Source: Rhodopseudomonas sp. (GTDB taxonomy: Bacteria; Pseudomonadota; Alphaproteobacteria; Rhizobiales; Xanthobacteraceae). From it: a stretch of DNA of 64,000 bases. The stretch is from positions 405,510 through 469,509 of the forward strand of contig NZ_JACABA010000003.1 in NCBI RefSeq assembly GCF_013377015.1, in the 5' to 3' direction. Shown here piece by piece: positions 17,701 to 26,780 of the stretch; within the stretch, counting starts at the first letter, position 1; every line of letters starts with the position of its first letter. Below the pieces are notes generated by a model, which saw nothing but the letters and a program-made list of their open reading frames with translations, was not told where the DNA came from and ran no database searches. Position numbers and translations under genes: made by a program.

Positions 17701-19472
17701 GGCTTGGCAACTCCGCCATCGGCGACGATCTTCATCGGCGCGGGTGTGCCGCGCTGCAGGACCTGGCCAAGCACGGTCTCCTTCGGACCGAACGCCTGCA
17801 TTCGTCCTTCTTTCATCACCAGCAGCAGATCGACGCCCTCGATCCCGATCGGCCGATGCGCGACCACCACCACGATGGCGCCGCGCTGCCGCGCCGCGCG
17901 GACCGCCTTGGTCAACGCATCATCGCCATCGGTATCGAGATTCGAGTTCGGCTCATCCAGCACGATCAGGAACGGATCGCCATAAAGCGCGCGTGCCAAC
18001 CCGATCCGCTGCGCCTGGCCGGCGGACAGGACGCCACCATTCTCGCCGATCTGGGTGTCGTACCCGTCGCGCATGGTGACAATCATCTCATGCACGCCGG
18101 CCTGTCGCGCCGCCGCGATGATCGCGTCGGAGCTGGCGTCGGGATCGAACCGGCTAATATTCTCGGCCACCGACCCGGCGAACAGCTCGACGTCCTGAGG
18201 CAAATAGCCGACATGGCGGCCGAGCTGATCGGACGACCATTGTTCGAGCGCCGCGCCGTCGAGCCGGACGTGTCCCCGCGCCGGCTGCCAGACCCCTACC
18301 AACGCGCGCAGCAGCGACGACTTGCCGGATCCGCTCGGGCCGATGATGCCGAGGCCATTGCCGGCCTCCAGCGCGAAAGTGACGTCGTGAACCACGAGCT
18401 TCTGCTCGCCCGGCGGCACAACGCTGACGTTCTCGGCCAGCAGGCGTTTGGTGGGCGGCTGCAATTGGGTGGGATCGCGTCGCGGCGGCAGGGTGCGCAG
18501 CAGGTTGTTCAGGCGCTGCCAGCTCTGTCGCGCGGCGACGAAGCTCTTCCAGTTGCCGATCGCCAGATCGACCGGTGCCAATGCACGGGCGCTGAGAATT
18601 GAGCCCGCAATGATGATACCCGCAGTCGCCTGTTGCTCGATCACCAGGTAAGCGCCAACGCCGAGCACCGCCGATTGCAGCGTCATCCGCAGCACCTTGG
18701 CAACCGCGCCGAGGCCGCCCGCGACGTCGCTGGTGCGCCGGTTGCCCGCCAGATAGCGCAGATTGGCGTCGGACCACAGCCGGGTCAGCCGCCCAGCCAT
18801 GCCCATCGCCACCAGCACTTCGGCGTTGCGCCGGCTGGCGGCGGCGAGATCGCTGCGCCGAATGGCCAGCGCGGTCGCCTCGCGCGACGGCGCGCGGGTC
18901 AGATATTCGGTCAGAATGGTGAGCAGCACCAGGATTACCGCGCCGACCAAAGCGGTGACACCGATCAGGGTGTGGAAGGCGAAACAGATCGCCAGATATA
19001 GCGGCAGCCATGGCAGATCGAACAGCGCGCTCGGCCCCATGCCGGACAGAAACGACCGGACATTGTCGAGATCGCGCAGCGGCTGCAGACCTTCGCCTCG
19101 ACCGCCGGCCACCAGCGGCAGCCGCACCACGGTCTCGAACACCCGGCCGCTCAAGGTCTCGTCGAGCGCGGTGCCGATCCGGACCAGGATGCGCCCTCGG
19201 ATCAGTTCGAGGATGCCTTGGCCGACATAGAGCCCGCCCGCCAGGATCACCAGCGCCACCAGGGTCGGGATGCTGCGGCTCGGCAGCACGCGGTCGTAGA
19301 TTTCAAGCATGAAGAAGGAGCCGGTGAGGTACAGCACGTTGATCATGCAGCTCATCAGCCCGACGCCGACAAAGGCGCCGCGGCAGGCCGCCAACGCATC
19401 GCCGAGCTCGGACCGCGGCGAATGGCTCGAATAGCGTGGCTGCGCGCGCTGCATGGTCAAAGCTTTGATCAC
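17697..19472 (-). CDS. Type I secretion ABC transporter, PrtD family
   Basis: Fused permease-ATPase of 591 residues. The N-terminal six-helix domain contains the PrtD signature LYLTGSFFMLEIYDRVLPSR. The ATPase has Walker A GPSGSGKSS, signature LSAGQAQRIGLARAL and Walker B LIVLDEPNSNLD. It lacks a C39 peptidase-like domain. It exports C-terminally signalled RTX-type proteins in one step. The upstream neighbour, 118 bases away, is the large RTX adhesin, its obvious substrate. A dedicated TolC is not in the operon; a TolC gene lies at 33150-34595. Confidence 0.95.
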   Translation of the reverse strand: MIKALTMQRAQPRYSSHSPRSELGDALAACRGAFVGVGLMSCMINVLYLTGSFFMLEIYDRVLPSRSIPTLVALVILAGGLYVGQGILELIRGRILVRIGTALDETLSGRVFETVVRLPLVAGGRGEGLQPLRDLDNVRSFLSGMGPSALFDLPWLPLYLAICFAFHTLIGVTALVGAVILVLLTILTEYLTRAPSREATALAIRRSDLAAASRRNAEVLVAMGMAGRLTRLWSDANLRYLAGNRRTSDVAGGLGAVAKVLRMTLQSAVLGVGAYLVIEQQATAGIIIAGSILSARALAPVDLAIGNWKSFVAARQSWQRLNNLLRTLPPRRDPTQLQPPTKRLLAENVSVVPPGEQKLVVHDVTFALEAGNGLGIIGPSGSGKSSLLRALVGVWQPARGHVRLDGAALEQWSSDQLGRHVGYLPQDVELFAGSVAENISRFDPDASSDAIIAAARQAGVHEMIVTMRDGYDTQIGENGGVLSAGQAQRIGLARALYGDPFLIVLDEPNSNLDTDGDDALTKAVRAARQRGAIVVVVAHRPIGIEGVDLLLVMKEGRMQAFGPKETVLGQVLQRGTPAPMKIVADGGVAKP

Positions 19473-19590
19473 TCCCGAAAGCGGGGCGCGCAGCCGGTGG
19501 ACGCCGCCTTGCTGGCCTCGATCGTCACTATTTCACCCGCGGAACCGTTTGTGCAGGCCGTCGGTCAGTCAAGGTTAATCCCGGCGTGGG

Positions 19591-22500
19591 TCACGACACC
19601 TGGCCGGAGCCGCCCGAATGGACGATGAAATCGCTGACGTGCAGGTTCGAGACTGAGACGTTCTTGAGCAGCAGGGTGTCCGAACCGTCGAACGTGATCA
19701 ACGTGTCCTGGCCATGAGAGCCGGCAGAATGCGCAGCATGGGAGAGCCAGTCCCGGAAATCTTGATGCGTGTCGGGGTTGAAATCGAGCTCGATCGTATC
19801 CTGGCCCGGGGTGAAGTCTGTGATGGTGTCTCTCCCCGAATGTGCCGCGAACACGAACTGGTCGATACCGCCCGCGCCAGTCAATGTGTCCTGGTGGTTG
19901 GTGGCGAAGATGACATCCCTCCCCGACGTGCCGTTCAGGGTCAGCGGCGTGGAAACTGGAGCCTGCGAGGTGCTGAAAATGAAATTCACGCTGTCGGTAG
20001 CGCCGAAACTGTCGGTCACGCTGACCGCGACCTTGCCAACCGAACCGATTCCCGGCGTGTAGCTGAAGCCATTTTCCAGGTCGCCGTCGATTGTCGAAAG
20101 CGTCCCTGTCTGATGGGCCGGAGAGATACTGCCAGTCAGGCTGGTCGCATCCGCCCGGTAGGATTCCTCCGAAGCCGCGTCGATATCCGTTACCGACAGG
20201 CCGCTAATCACGGTCGTGCCGTTGAGCCGCGAGAGATGGACATTGGAAGTATCGATCGACGGCGCGTGGTTGATCCAGTCGATCTCGGTACCGCCATGGT
20301 GGTCCGAACTCACCGCCAGGTGGTTCAGCATCGCAGGATCGGTGATCGTAAAGTAGTCGTTCCGGCCAACGCCATAGTGAACTTCGAGCACACCGTGGTT
20401 CTGAAGGATTCGAATCTGCCACGGTGCGATACTGGACAGATCGATGGCATCTCCATTACCGAAACCGCCGATCGAGCCTGTGAAGTGTGAGCTGCGGTCG
20501 AGCAGCAGGGTGTCGCCGCTGGTACCCGAGAACACAACGTCGGCATCGGATCGGCCGCCGAATTCGAGCGTCCCTCCGTCGATCAGCGCTTGACCACCAC
20601 CGGGGACAGCACCATCAACGGTGAGGGTGCCTCGATGCGCTTCCAGCCTGCCGTGGTTGGTATTGATGACGTCGCTCAGGATTTCGAGTCCACCGTTCGC
20701 ATCCGATATGACAAGGCCATCGTTGGTGAACGATCCGAAGCCGGTGTCGATGGTCAGACTATGGTACGGATTAGTCGCAGCGATGGTCCCGCCAATCCCG
20801 TTGATCAGGTTCAAATGACCGCCGCCGAGATCGCCATATCCGTTGATGGTGTTGTCAGTGTTTACGAGCGTTGCCAAGTGAAACCAGGAAAACCGGCCGG
20901 TGATGGTGTCGGAAACCCCATCAAGGGTGACGATGCCATGGCCTTCAAGGGTTACGTAGCCGTCGATCAGCAGGGTCGCCCCGGAGGGGAATCTGAATTG
21001 TTCGTCGACAACAATGGTTCCTTGATTCTCAACCGCGCCGCTCAGTTCGAGCGTGGTGCCCGACAGCAGCACAATGCTGCCGTCATTGACGAGCCTGTCC
21101 GTGACGTCGAGCGAATGCGTACCGTCCAAAGTGAGCGTCTTGCCGCCGGTCAGATGCAAACCTGCGACGTCCACATCGTGGCTGAGGTGGACCCGCGCGT
21201 TTGTGTTGAAGAATGCGACTTCCGACCCGGTCGGAACGTGACTGAGGCTCCAGTTATCGGGGTTGCTCCAATCGCCGCCATCGCGCCCGATCCACACATT
21301 GGCGAACAGGGTCACGGTCACTGTCTGGGTCGCAGTGCCACCCTGGCCGTCGTCGACCTGGACCGAGAAGGTCGGCGCGGTTTCGCTGCCATCATCCACA
21401 AAGCGGACGTGACGTGCATTGAGATCGGCGCTGGTGAAGGTCGTCGCGTCGCTCCAGTTCTCGCCATCGGTGCTGACCTGGAACCGGCCATTGGCGACAC
21501 TCAAGATTGTGAAAGCGAAGCTGGTGTTGTCGGGGTCGCTGATGTTGATATCGTCCGGGGTCAGCACCACGGTGCCCCCTACGGCGACCGTCAGGCTGGC
21601 GCTGGTAATCACCGGCGCATCGTTGACATTGGTGAAAGCGACGGTGCCGTCGATCAGGTTGCCGAGGTGATTGACGCTGGCGCCGTCATCGACCTGGACC
21701 GAGAAAGACGGCGCCACCTCATTGCCATCATGGACAAAGCGGACATGACCGGAATCGAGATCGGCACTGGTAAAGCTGGTAGTGTAGTTCCAGTTCACGC
21801 CGTTGGTGCTGACCTCGAACCAGCCATGGGTGACGTTGGAGACGATGAAGGTGAAACTAGTGCTGTCGGGGTCGGTGACGCTGAAATTCGCGGCCCCCAG
21901 GGTCACGGTGCCGCCCTCGGCCACCGTCAGGCTGGCGCTGGTGATCTTCGGCGCGTCGTTGACTTTGGTGAAATCGACGGTGGCGTCGATCAGATTGCCG
22001 AGGTGATTGACGCTGGCGCCGTCATCGACCTGGACCGAGAAGGTCGGCGCAACTTCGCCGCCATCGTGCACAAAATGGACGTGGCCCGCATCGAGATCGG
22101 CGCTGGTGAAAGTCGTCGCGTCGCTCCAGTTCACTCCGTCGGTGCTGACCTGAAATTTGCCGTGGGTGACGTTGGAAACGGTGAAGGTGAAGCTGGTGCT
22201 ATCGGGGTCAGTGACGCTGAAATCGGACGACGCCAGCACCACCGTGCCGCCTTCTTTCACCGCAACCGAAGCTGAGGTGATCTCCGGGGCATCGTTCACG
22301 TTGGTGAAATCGACGGTGCCGTCGATCAAGTTGCCGAGGTGATGAGTGCTCTCGCCGTCGTCGACCTGGACCGAGAAGGTCGGCGCGACTTCGCTGCCAT
22401 CATGCACAAAGCGGACATGACCCGCATTGAGGTCGGCGCTGGTGAAGATCGTCGCGTCGCTCCAATGCACGCCGTCGGTGCTGGTCTGGAAGCTGCCATG

Positions 22501-24165
22501 GGTGACGTTCGAAACGGTGAAGGTGAAGCTGCCGCTATCAGGATCAGTGACGTGGAAATTCGCCGGCCCGAGGATCACGGTGCCGCCCTCGGCCACTACC
22601 ACGTTGGCGCTGGTGAGCACCGGGGCATCGTTGACCCCGTCGATTGTCAGGGTCAGGCTTTCGTGAACGGTGTCCGGCCCGGATCGGCTGTCGAACGCAA
22701 TGGTGACCTGGACATGTTGTCCGTCACGAAGAAAGGCAAAGCTGGTCGGATCGTAGCTGACGGCGCCGGTTGCCCGGTCGATCGTCACCAGAGCGGCCAG
22801 GTCGACCCCTGCGGGGCTATTGGACGGACCTACGGCGGATACAATTCGGCCGCTGCCGGGGACATAGGGCACGATCACATCGAGGAAAACAGGATCGGTG
22901 CTGTCGGGGTCGGTGATGGTCACCTGATCCCCGATGTGGAAATTAGTCGCGTCGGTGACCGTTTTCACGACGACTGCGGGCGCAGTGTTCAAGCGCGTGA
23001 TGGTCACATTGACGAACGGTGCGCCCGGCGTGCCGTCCGGCAAATTGATGGGAACGGTCGTCGGCTGGCCAATCGGCAGATCCGGCAGCGGCTGAAATTT
23101 CAGCGGCTCGGGATTGGAGGTTCCGGGAACCGGATTGCCTGGCGTCGATCCGGTGCCGGGTGAATTCGACTGCGGATTGGCGTTGGGGACGTAGTTCGGG
23201 AAATATTGCTGCAGCGTGAAGCCGATGATTTCCTGCGCGAGCGGCGTCAGCGTCGGAGCCTGCGACGTCGAGACGTTCTCCGCCCCCGTCACCGTCGTGA
23301 CTTGCCCAGCGCTGTTGACAGTCCCGATCACCACGGTCGGGTCGCTCTTGCTATACAGAACATATTCGCCGACGTGATTGCCCGGCTCGACCAGCACCTG
23401 GAATTTGACCGGCGGCGCGCCACCCTGCCCGGGCACTTCGAAGCCGATTTCAACCAGCACCGCGGTGCCGCGAATGCCCATGGTGGCGACCGGGGTATCG
23501 ACCTTCATGTCGCCGTGCTTCGCGGTTTCTCCGGCGACGAAGGTGATGGTGCCCTGAACCAGGCTGAGCAGCGACGAATTCGACGATCCGTTCGGATCGT
23601 ACACCATCTCGTTCAGCACCATCCGGGCATTCGACGACAGACCGAACACGGTGCCGTCGATGAAGGTCAGCCCCAGCGATGAATTCGCGCCTGCCTGAAC
23701 GACGTCGCCCTTGTTGACCGTATCGCCCATGTTGAGCTGGATCGCGACGCCGTTGCGGATCGCGGTCGCACTGCCGGCGAGCTTGGTGACGTGGCCGATA
23801 ACCTTGGCGGCCGACGCGTCGGCACCGGCCTGGGCGACCTGGACTTCGCCGGTCAGCGCCTCGACAACCTGCGGCGAGAGGCGCGCGCCATCCGGCGACG
23901 CCAGCGCCGCCCGGCTATGCCCTTTGAAATAATCCTGAACGACCACACGATGATCGTGATCGCGGTCGGAGATCACCAGATTGGCGCCGGATCTCGAATA
24001 GTCGCCTGAAAACAGCAGATACGCATCCCCGACAATGATAGCGTCGGATGGCCCATGGTGGGTCACGGAATCAATACCGGACGTCGTGCCGGGATGCGCG
24101 CCCGGCCCGAGCAGCGAAAACTGCGAGTCAAACGTTTCAGCGAAATTCAAAATGCCATCCCGCAA
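19591..24165 (-). CDS. Large repetitive RTX adhesin with FecR-like N-terminal module, type I secreted
   Basis: Surface protein of 1524 residues. Residues 1-110 form an N-terminal module (VGDAYLLFSGDYSRSG, VVVQDYFKGHSRAALASPDG). Residues about 120-240 form a FecR-like, retention-module-like domain (NMGDTVNKGDVV, PVATMGIRGTAV), with a di-alanine in DASAAKVIG just before it. After a Pro-rich linker and cadherin-like segment, four CSPG/cadherin-type repeats of 112 residues run from about 512 to 955 (DPDSTSFTFTVSNVTHG, FSVQVDDG). A beta-solenoid begins at WIGRDGGDWSNPDNW. Degenerate RTX nonapeptides (GTSGRDVIFA, GAGGIDQFVF) lie in the last 118 residues with the export signal. There is no Sec signal peptide. 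The start is TTG 24165; no strong ribosome site is visible, so the start is uncertain. The exporter genes follow immediately and a LapG-like protease is divergent. Confidence 0.9.
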   Translation of the reverse strand: MRDGILNFAETFDSQFSLLGPGAHPGTTSGIDSVTHHGPSDAIIVGDAYLLFSGDYSRSGANLVISDRDHDHRVVVQDYFKGHSRAALASPDGARLSPQVVEALTGEVQVAQAGADASAAKVIGHVTKLAGSATAIRNGVAIQLNMGDTVNKGDVVQAGANSSLGLTFIDGTVFGLSSNARMVLNEMVYDPNGSSNSSLLSLVQGTITFVAGETAKHGDMKVDTPVATMGIRGTAVLVEIGFEVPGQGGAPPVKFQVLVEPGNHVGEYVLYSKSDPTVVIGTVNSAGQVTTVTGAENVSTSQAPTLTPLAQEIIGFTLQQYFPNYVPNANPQSNSPGTGSTPGNPVPGTSNPEPLKFQPLPDLPIGQPTTVPINLPDGTPGAPFVNVTITRLNTAPAVVVKTVTDATNFHIGDQVTITDPDSTDPVFLDVIVPYVPGSGRIVSAVGPSNSPAGVDLAALVTIDRATGAVSYDPTSFAFLRDGQHVQVTIAFDSRSGPDTVHESLTLTIDGVNDAPVLTSANVVVAEGGTVILGPANFHVTDPDSGSFTFTVSNVTHGSFQTSTDGVHWSDATIFTSADLNAGHVRFVHDGSEVAPTFSVQVDDGESTHHLGNLIDGTVDFTNVNDAPEITSASVAVKEGGTVVLASSDFSVTDPDSTSFTFTVSNVTHGKFQVSTDGVNWSDATTFTSADLDAGHVHFVHDGGEVAPTFSVQVDDGASVNHLGNLIDATVDFTKVNDAPKITSASLTVAEGGTVTLGAANFSVTDPDSTSFTFIVSNVTHGWFEVSTNGVNWNYTTSFTSADLDSGHVRFVHDGNEVAPSFSVQVDDGASVNHLGNLIDGTVAFTNVNDAPVITSASLTVAVGGTVVLTPDDINISDPDNTSFAFTILSVANGRFQVSTDGENWSDATTFTSADLNARHVRFVDDGSETAPTFSVQVDDGQGGTATQTVTVTLFANVWIGRDGGDWSNPDNWSLSHVPTGSEVAFFNTNARVHLSHDVDVAGLHLTGGKTLTLDGTHSLDVTDRLVNDGSIVLLSGTTLELSGAVENQGTIVVDEQFRFPSGATLLIDGYVTLEGHGIVTLDGVSDTITGRFSWFHLATLVNTDNTINGYGDLGGGHLNLINGIGGTIAATNPYHSLTIDTGFGSFTNDGLVISDANGGLEILSDVINTNHGRLEAHRGTLTVDGAVPGGGQALIDGGTLEFGGRSDADVVFSGTSGDTLLLDRSSHFTGSIGGFGNGDAIDLSSIAPWQIRILQNHGVLEVHYGVGRNDYFTITDPAMLNHLAVSSDHHGGTEIDWINHAPSIDTSNVHLSRLNGTTVISGLSVTDIDAASEESYRADATSLTGSISPAHQTGTLSTIDGDLENGFSYTPGIGSVGKVAVSVTDSFGATDSVNFIFSTSQAPVSTPLTLNGTSGRDVIFATNHQDTLTGAGGIDQFVFAAHSGRDTITDFTPGQDTIELDFNPDTHQDFRDWLSHAAHSAGSHGQDTLITFDGSDTLLLKNVSVSNLHVSDFIVHSGGSGQVS
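21301..22635 (-). repeat. Four tandem CSPG repeat units of 336 bases within the adhesin gene
   Basis: The asparagine-aspartate codons that open each unit (NDAP) fall at 22627-22632, 22291-22296, 21955-21960 and 21619-21624. This is an exact period of 336 bases, or 112 codons. Units two and three are the most alike at DNA level, and the first and last are more diverged. The exact period and near identity point to recent duplication or gene conversion. Copy number may vary between strains. Confidence 0.9.
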
Positions 24166-24594
24166 TAGGGTTAAAAGTCTCTCAATAAATTGAGTGTCTT
24201 GTTACCATTGGTTGGTTCAATGCGATAGCGTCGCATTCCGCAAATATTCGCCGTGACCGGCCAAACCGGCGAAATCGCTCTGCTATGGTTTATTCGCCGG
24301 CCCCCCGATTTCCCGTGCTTCTGCCCTCTGGACGCCCTCCCTGGCTGATCTTGCCCGGGTTACCCCGGGGGGCCCACCCGCTTCGCGGCCGGAGAGTCCC
24401 GCGGCAGCGCCTGTTGCTCGCCAAAGTCGCATCATTTCAAATTTGAACGAATTCGGTCTGGCCGGATTCATCGCGATTTCAAGTGCCCGGCCCGGTTAAG
24501 CGGTTTCGAAAGCTCGCCCACCCATCCTCGCTCCCAATTGATCCGGTCACGCGCTGGCTAATCCGCCAGGCCGATGCCCGGACGGGGGCGTCAG
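24166..24594. promoter_or_regulatory. Divergent control region between adhesin and LapG-like protease genes
   Basis: About 430 bases without a convincing gene. A perfect palindrome CTCAAT-AA-ATTGAG lies at 24181-24194, 16 bases before the adhesin start. An AT-rich stretch follows to about 24240. The middle (24295-24390) is very GC-rich, with a CCCGGGTTACCCCGGGG hairpin-like stretch. A 62-residue open frame on the minus strand is Arg/Gly/Pro-rich and not credible. The palindrome may be the operator of the adhesin operon, but its distance is short enough that it could also be a 5'-leader hairpin. Confidence 0.4.
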
Positions 24595-25410
24595 ATGTTG
24601 AGTTTCGGCCTTTCGCGCGCGCGCCGCGTGCGCAGCGTTATCTGCGCTTTGGCATTGTTGGCGCTGCCGGCAACAGCCGCCGTCGCCGGCCCGATCCATC
24701 CGGCCGGATCGATGGAGGGCGGCGGCTCAGACCCTTTCGGGCGTCCGACTTCGGCATTGCCGGATGGTGCATTGCAGGAAAAATGGCGGACCGTCGCGCG
24801 CGAAATCGAGGCGGAGGGGCTGGTGCTTGCACTTTGCCAGGAGGATCGCGCACGCTGTGAGTCTACAGCAGCGCTGCAATTTCTGGCGATCGTCGACAGC
24901 GCCGCGCCGCTCCGGGGGCGGGCGCGCCTCGGCCATATCAATCGCGCCATCAATCTGGCGATCAGGCCGGCCAGCGATCTGGCGCTGTACGGCGACGTCG
25001 ACGTGTGGAGTTCGCCATTGGCTACGCTGGCCAAGGGAGCGGGAGACTGCGAGGATTACGCGATCGCGAAGCTGGTCGCGTTACGGACCGCCGGCATCGA
25101 ACTCAACGATCTGCGGCTGACGATCCTGCACGACGCGCGTCGCGCGCAGGACCATGCGGTGGTCGCGGCCCGCCTCGACGGACATTGGCTGATCCTCGAC
25201 AATCAGCGACTGGTGATGCTCGAAGACAACCGGCTCGAAGGCATTCAGCCGATGTTTTCGATCGATCAAACCGGTGTCAGGCAATATCTGGACATGACGG
25301 CTACCAGATCGCCGGCGGTGGAGATCAACCGTCCGCAGGCCCAACCGGCGTCGGTCTCCGACCTCGACGTGACCGCTGGCCTGCCGGGCTCGCAAGGCAT
25401 GTCTCGATAA
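24595..25410 (+). CDS. Periplasmic LapG-like transglutaminase-like cysteine protease (BTLCP)
   Basis: Exported cysteine protease of about 271 residues. After an N-terminal signal peptide (ICALALLALPATAAVAG) comes a transglutaminase-like domain. The catalytic cysteine is in GAGDCEDYAIAK, the histidine in AQDHAVVAARLDG, and the aspartate follows in HWLILDNQ. BTLCP/LapG proteases cleave the N-terminal module of large type I secreted adhesins to release cells from surfaces, and such genes typically sit beside the exporter. Here it is divergent from the adhesin, which fits. I favour the ATG at 24595 because GGGGG precedes it by six bases; an ATG at 24574 is possible. No LapD-like c-di-GMP receptor is in the window. 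Confidence 0.88.
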   Translation: MLSFGLSRARRVRSVICALALLALPATAAVAGPIHPAGSMEGGGSDPFGRPTSALPDGALQEKWRTVAREIEAEGLVLALCQEDRARCESTAALQFLAIVDSAAPLRGRARLGHINRAINLAIRPASDLALYGDVDVWSSPLATLAKGAGDCEDYAIAKLVALRTAGIELNDLRLTILHDARRAQDHAVVAARLDGHWLILDNQRLVMLEDNRLEGIQPMFSIDQTGVRQYLDMTATRSPAVEINRPQAQPASVSDLDVTAGLPGSQGMSR

Positions 25411-25558
25411 CCGCATTGCGAACGACGTCGCGACCGCAATCCATTTCGTCGTCATCATGAACCTCATTGCGGTTCGGCGCGACCAACCGATCACATTGGC
25501 GCCGCAACACCACCGCCGCGCTGCTCGGATCGTCCCTCTCGAACAACCGGATGTAGGG

Positions 25559-25918
25559 ATGATTTCGTCACGTGATCTCGTGAGTTACGGCGCCGCGATG
25601 GGACTCATCATCGCAACCGGCACCGGCGCAGTGGCTCAGGAGAACCGGATGCAGCTCTTCAAGGTCACCACGATCAAGGACGAGATCGTGATCGGGTTGT
25701 CGGCCGACGAATTGAAAGTACTCGGCGGCAGCGATGGCGGCGCGGTTGCCCACGCTCTGGCGCAAAGGGGCGACATGACGGCGTGGCAATACAATGTCCA
25801 CCGCGGCCCGAATGGTGATCTGCAGCAGGCGCCGACCGCGAAAATCGGACTGATCGCCCACGCCTCGCTGCGCGTCGAGCCTTATTCCACCACCTATCAG
25901 ATCCTGCCGCACGATTGA
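25559..25918 (+). CDS. Conserved hypothetical exported protein
   Basis: About 119 residues from the ATG at 25559. A hydrophobic segment (YGAAMGLIIATGTGAVAQ) resembles a signal peptide. The mature part reads MQLFKVTTIKDEIVIGL, then LGGSDGGAVAHALAQRGDM and ends PYSTTYQILPHD. I recall similar small proteins as conserved in Bradyrhizobium-like genomes, without known function. The start is uncertain: the open frame extends to 25457, but that part is Arg/His-rich and unlike the rest. The gene stands alone between the protease gene and a small membrane protein. Confidence 0.65.
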   Translation: MISSRDLVSYGAAMGLIIATGTGAVAQENRMQLFKVTTIKDEIVIGLSADELKVLGGSDGGAVAHALAQRGDMTAWQYNVHRGPNGDLQQAPTAKIGLIAHASLRVEPYSTTYQILPHD

Positions 25919-26117
25919 GGCGCAATCTGGCGACCACCGGCAGCAAAGCTCCCGACTTGAAACAACATTTCCGGGGAACGGCTAACGGCAGCTAAACGCC
26001 AAAATCGCAATTCGCCGCCGCAAGTAACGTTGACCGGTTAGGTTAAAATCAACCTCGCGTTGCGCGCTGCTCCGGCATGGCTACTCTCCCGTAAGAGTTA
26101 TATTGCGAGGGTGTGCC

Positions 26118-26312
26118 GTGTCTCACTCACTTCATTCCGCCGATCGCGCAACGCATTTGAAGATCGTCAGTCTCGCGGCATCCTTGACCATCGTGATCGT
26201 TCTGGTCGGCATTCACGCGCGCACGGATACGTCGCTGGTCGCGTCCCGCGCGCCGATCAAGGCCGCTGCTTCGGTGATCCTCAGCAGTGACACCGACCGC
26301 GCGATTCGATGA
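26118..26312 (+). CDS. Small single-span membrane protein, Bradyrhizobium type
   Basis: 64-residue protein starting at GTG 26118 with GAGGG six bases upstream. It begins SHSLHSADRATHLKIVSLA, then has one transmembrane helix (AASLTIVIVLVGIHA) and a short polar tail. Proteins starting with this SADRATHLKIV signature are, from memory, frequent in Bradyrhizobium-like genomes and have no known function. The antisense strand carries the long C-terminal frame of the broken ArsR gene; the start signal and helix make this strand the real gene. Confidence 0.75.
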   Translation: MSHSLHSADRATHLKIVSLAASLTIVIVLVGIHARTDTSLVASRAPIKAAASVILSSDTDRAIR

Positions 26313-26715
26313 CGGCTTGAGGTCACGATCCCCTGCCAGCCAGCGATTCTGCGCGGCCCTTCGCAGTTCGATGACGTTTCGCGCGGGCCTCGGCAAGACG
26401 CCGACCTTCGCCCGACTTTTCGCCTTCCGGCAGAAAGTCACGTGCAGGGCCAGGATGAGGCCGCGAACCTGTTCGCTGGGCAGGGTGTAGAACACCTGCT
26501 GTCCGTCGCGGCGGGCATGCATCAGGCGCTCGCTCTGGAGACGGGCCAGTTGTTGCGACACCGTCGGCTGCCGCCCGTGGAGAACCTCGGCCAGCTCCGA
26601 AACGGACTTTTCGCCCCGCGGGCTTGCACAGGATGATCGGCCGCGACCTATTCGACAGCATCTTCAGGAAATCGCCGGCCACGCTGGCGTTCTTGCACAA
26701 TTCGGACGTGTCCAT
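26127..26715 (-). pseudogene. ArsR-family transcriptional regulator broken by a one-base frameshift
   Basis: The N-terminus starts at ATG 26715 and reads MDTSELCKNASVAGDFLKML, a normal ArsR first helix. The frame is lost at a run of four C (plus strand 26614-26617; GGGG on the coding strand). One frame over, the rest of an ArsR protein continues: GEKSVSELAEVLHGRQPTVS, then QQLARLQSERLMHARRDGQQ and VFYTL. Removing one G restores a continuous winged helix. The second frame then runs past the usual ArsR end to 26127, through antisense of the small membrane gene, so the original stop may also be lost. It could be a true pseudogene or a sequencing error in a homopolymer. The regulated target is unknown. 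Confidence 0.8.
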
Positions 26716-26763
26716 GCGCTTCACGCCAGACTGCCAACGCTTTCGCGCGCCATTATCTCAACC

Positions 26764-26780
26764 GAATTGAAAGTCAATTC
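26764..26780. promoter_or_regulatory. Perfect 7-3-7 inverted repeat upstream of the ArsR gene
   Basis: GAATTGA-AAG-TCAATTC lies 48 bases upstream of the ArsR start codon, in an AT-rich pocket. ArsR proteins usually autoregulate from palindromes of this size next to their own promoter. Assignment is by position only. Confidence 0.5.

Noticed and set aside
24283-24471. A 62-codon minus-strand frame in the adhesin/protease gap
   Set aside because: The composition is Arg/Ala/Gly-rich and the segment is a GC-rich noncoding stretch with hairpins; there is no start signal.
25960-26010. GGAAC followed about 17 bases later by CGCC, resembling an EcfG stress promoter
   Set aside because: The -10 part differs from the CGTT consensus, and the distance to the next gene start is over 100 bases. 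Too weak to report as a promoter.
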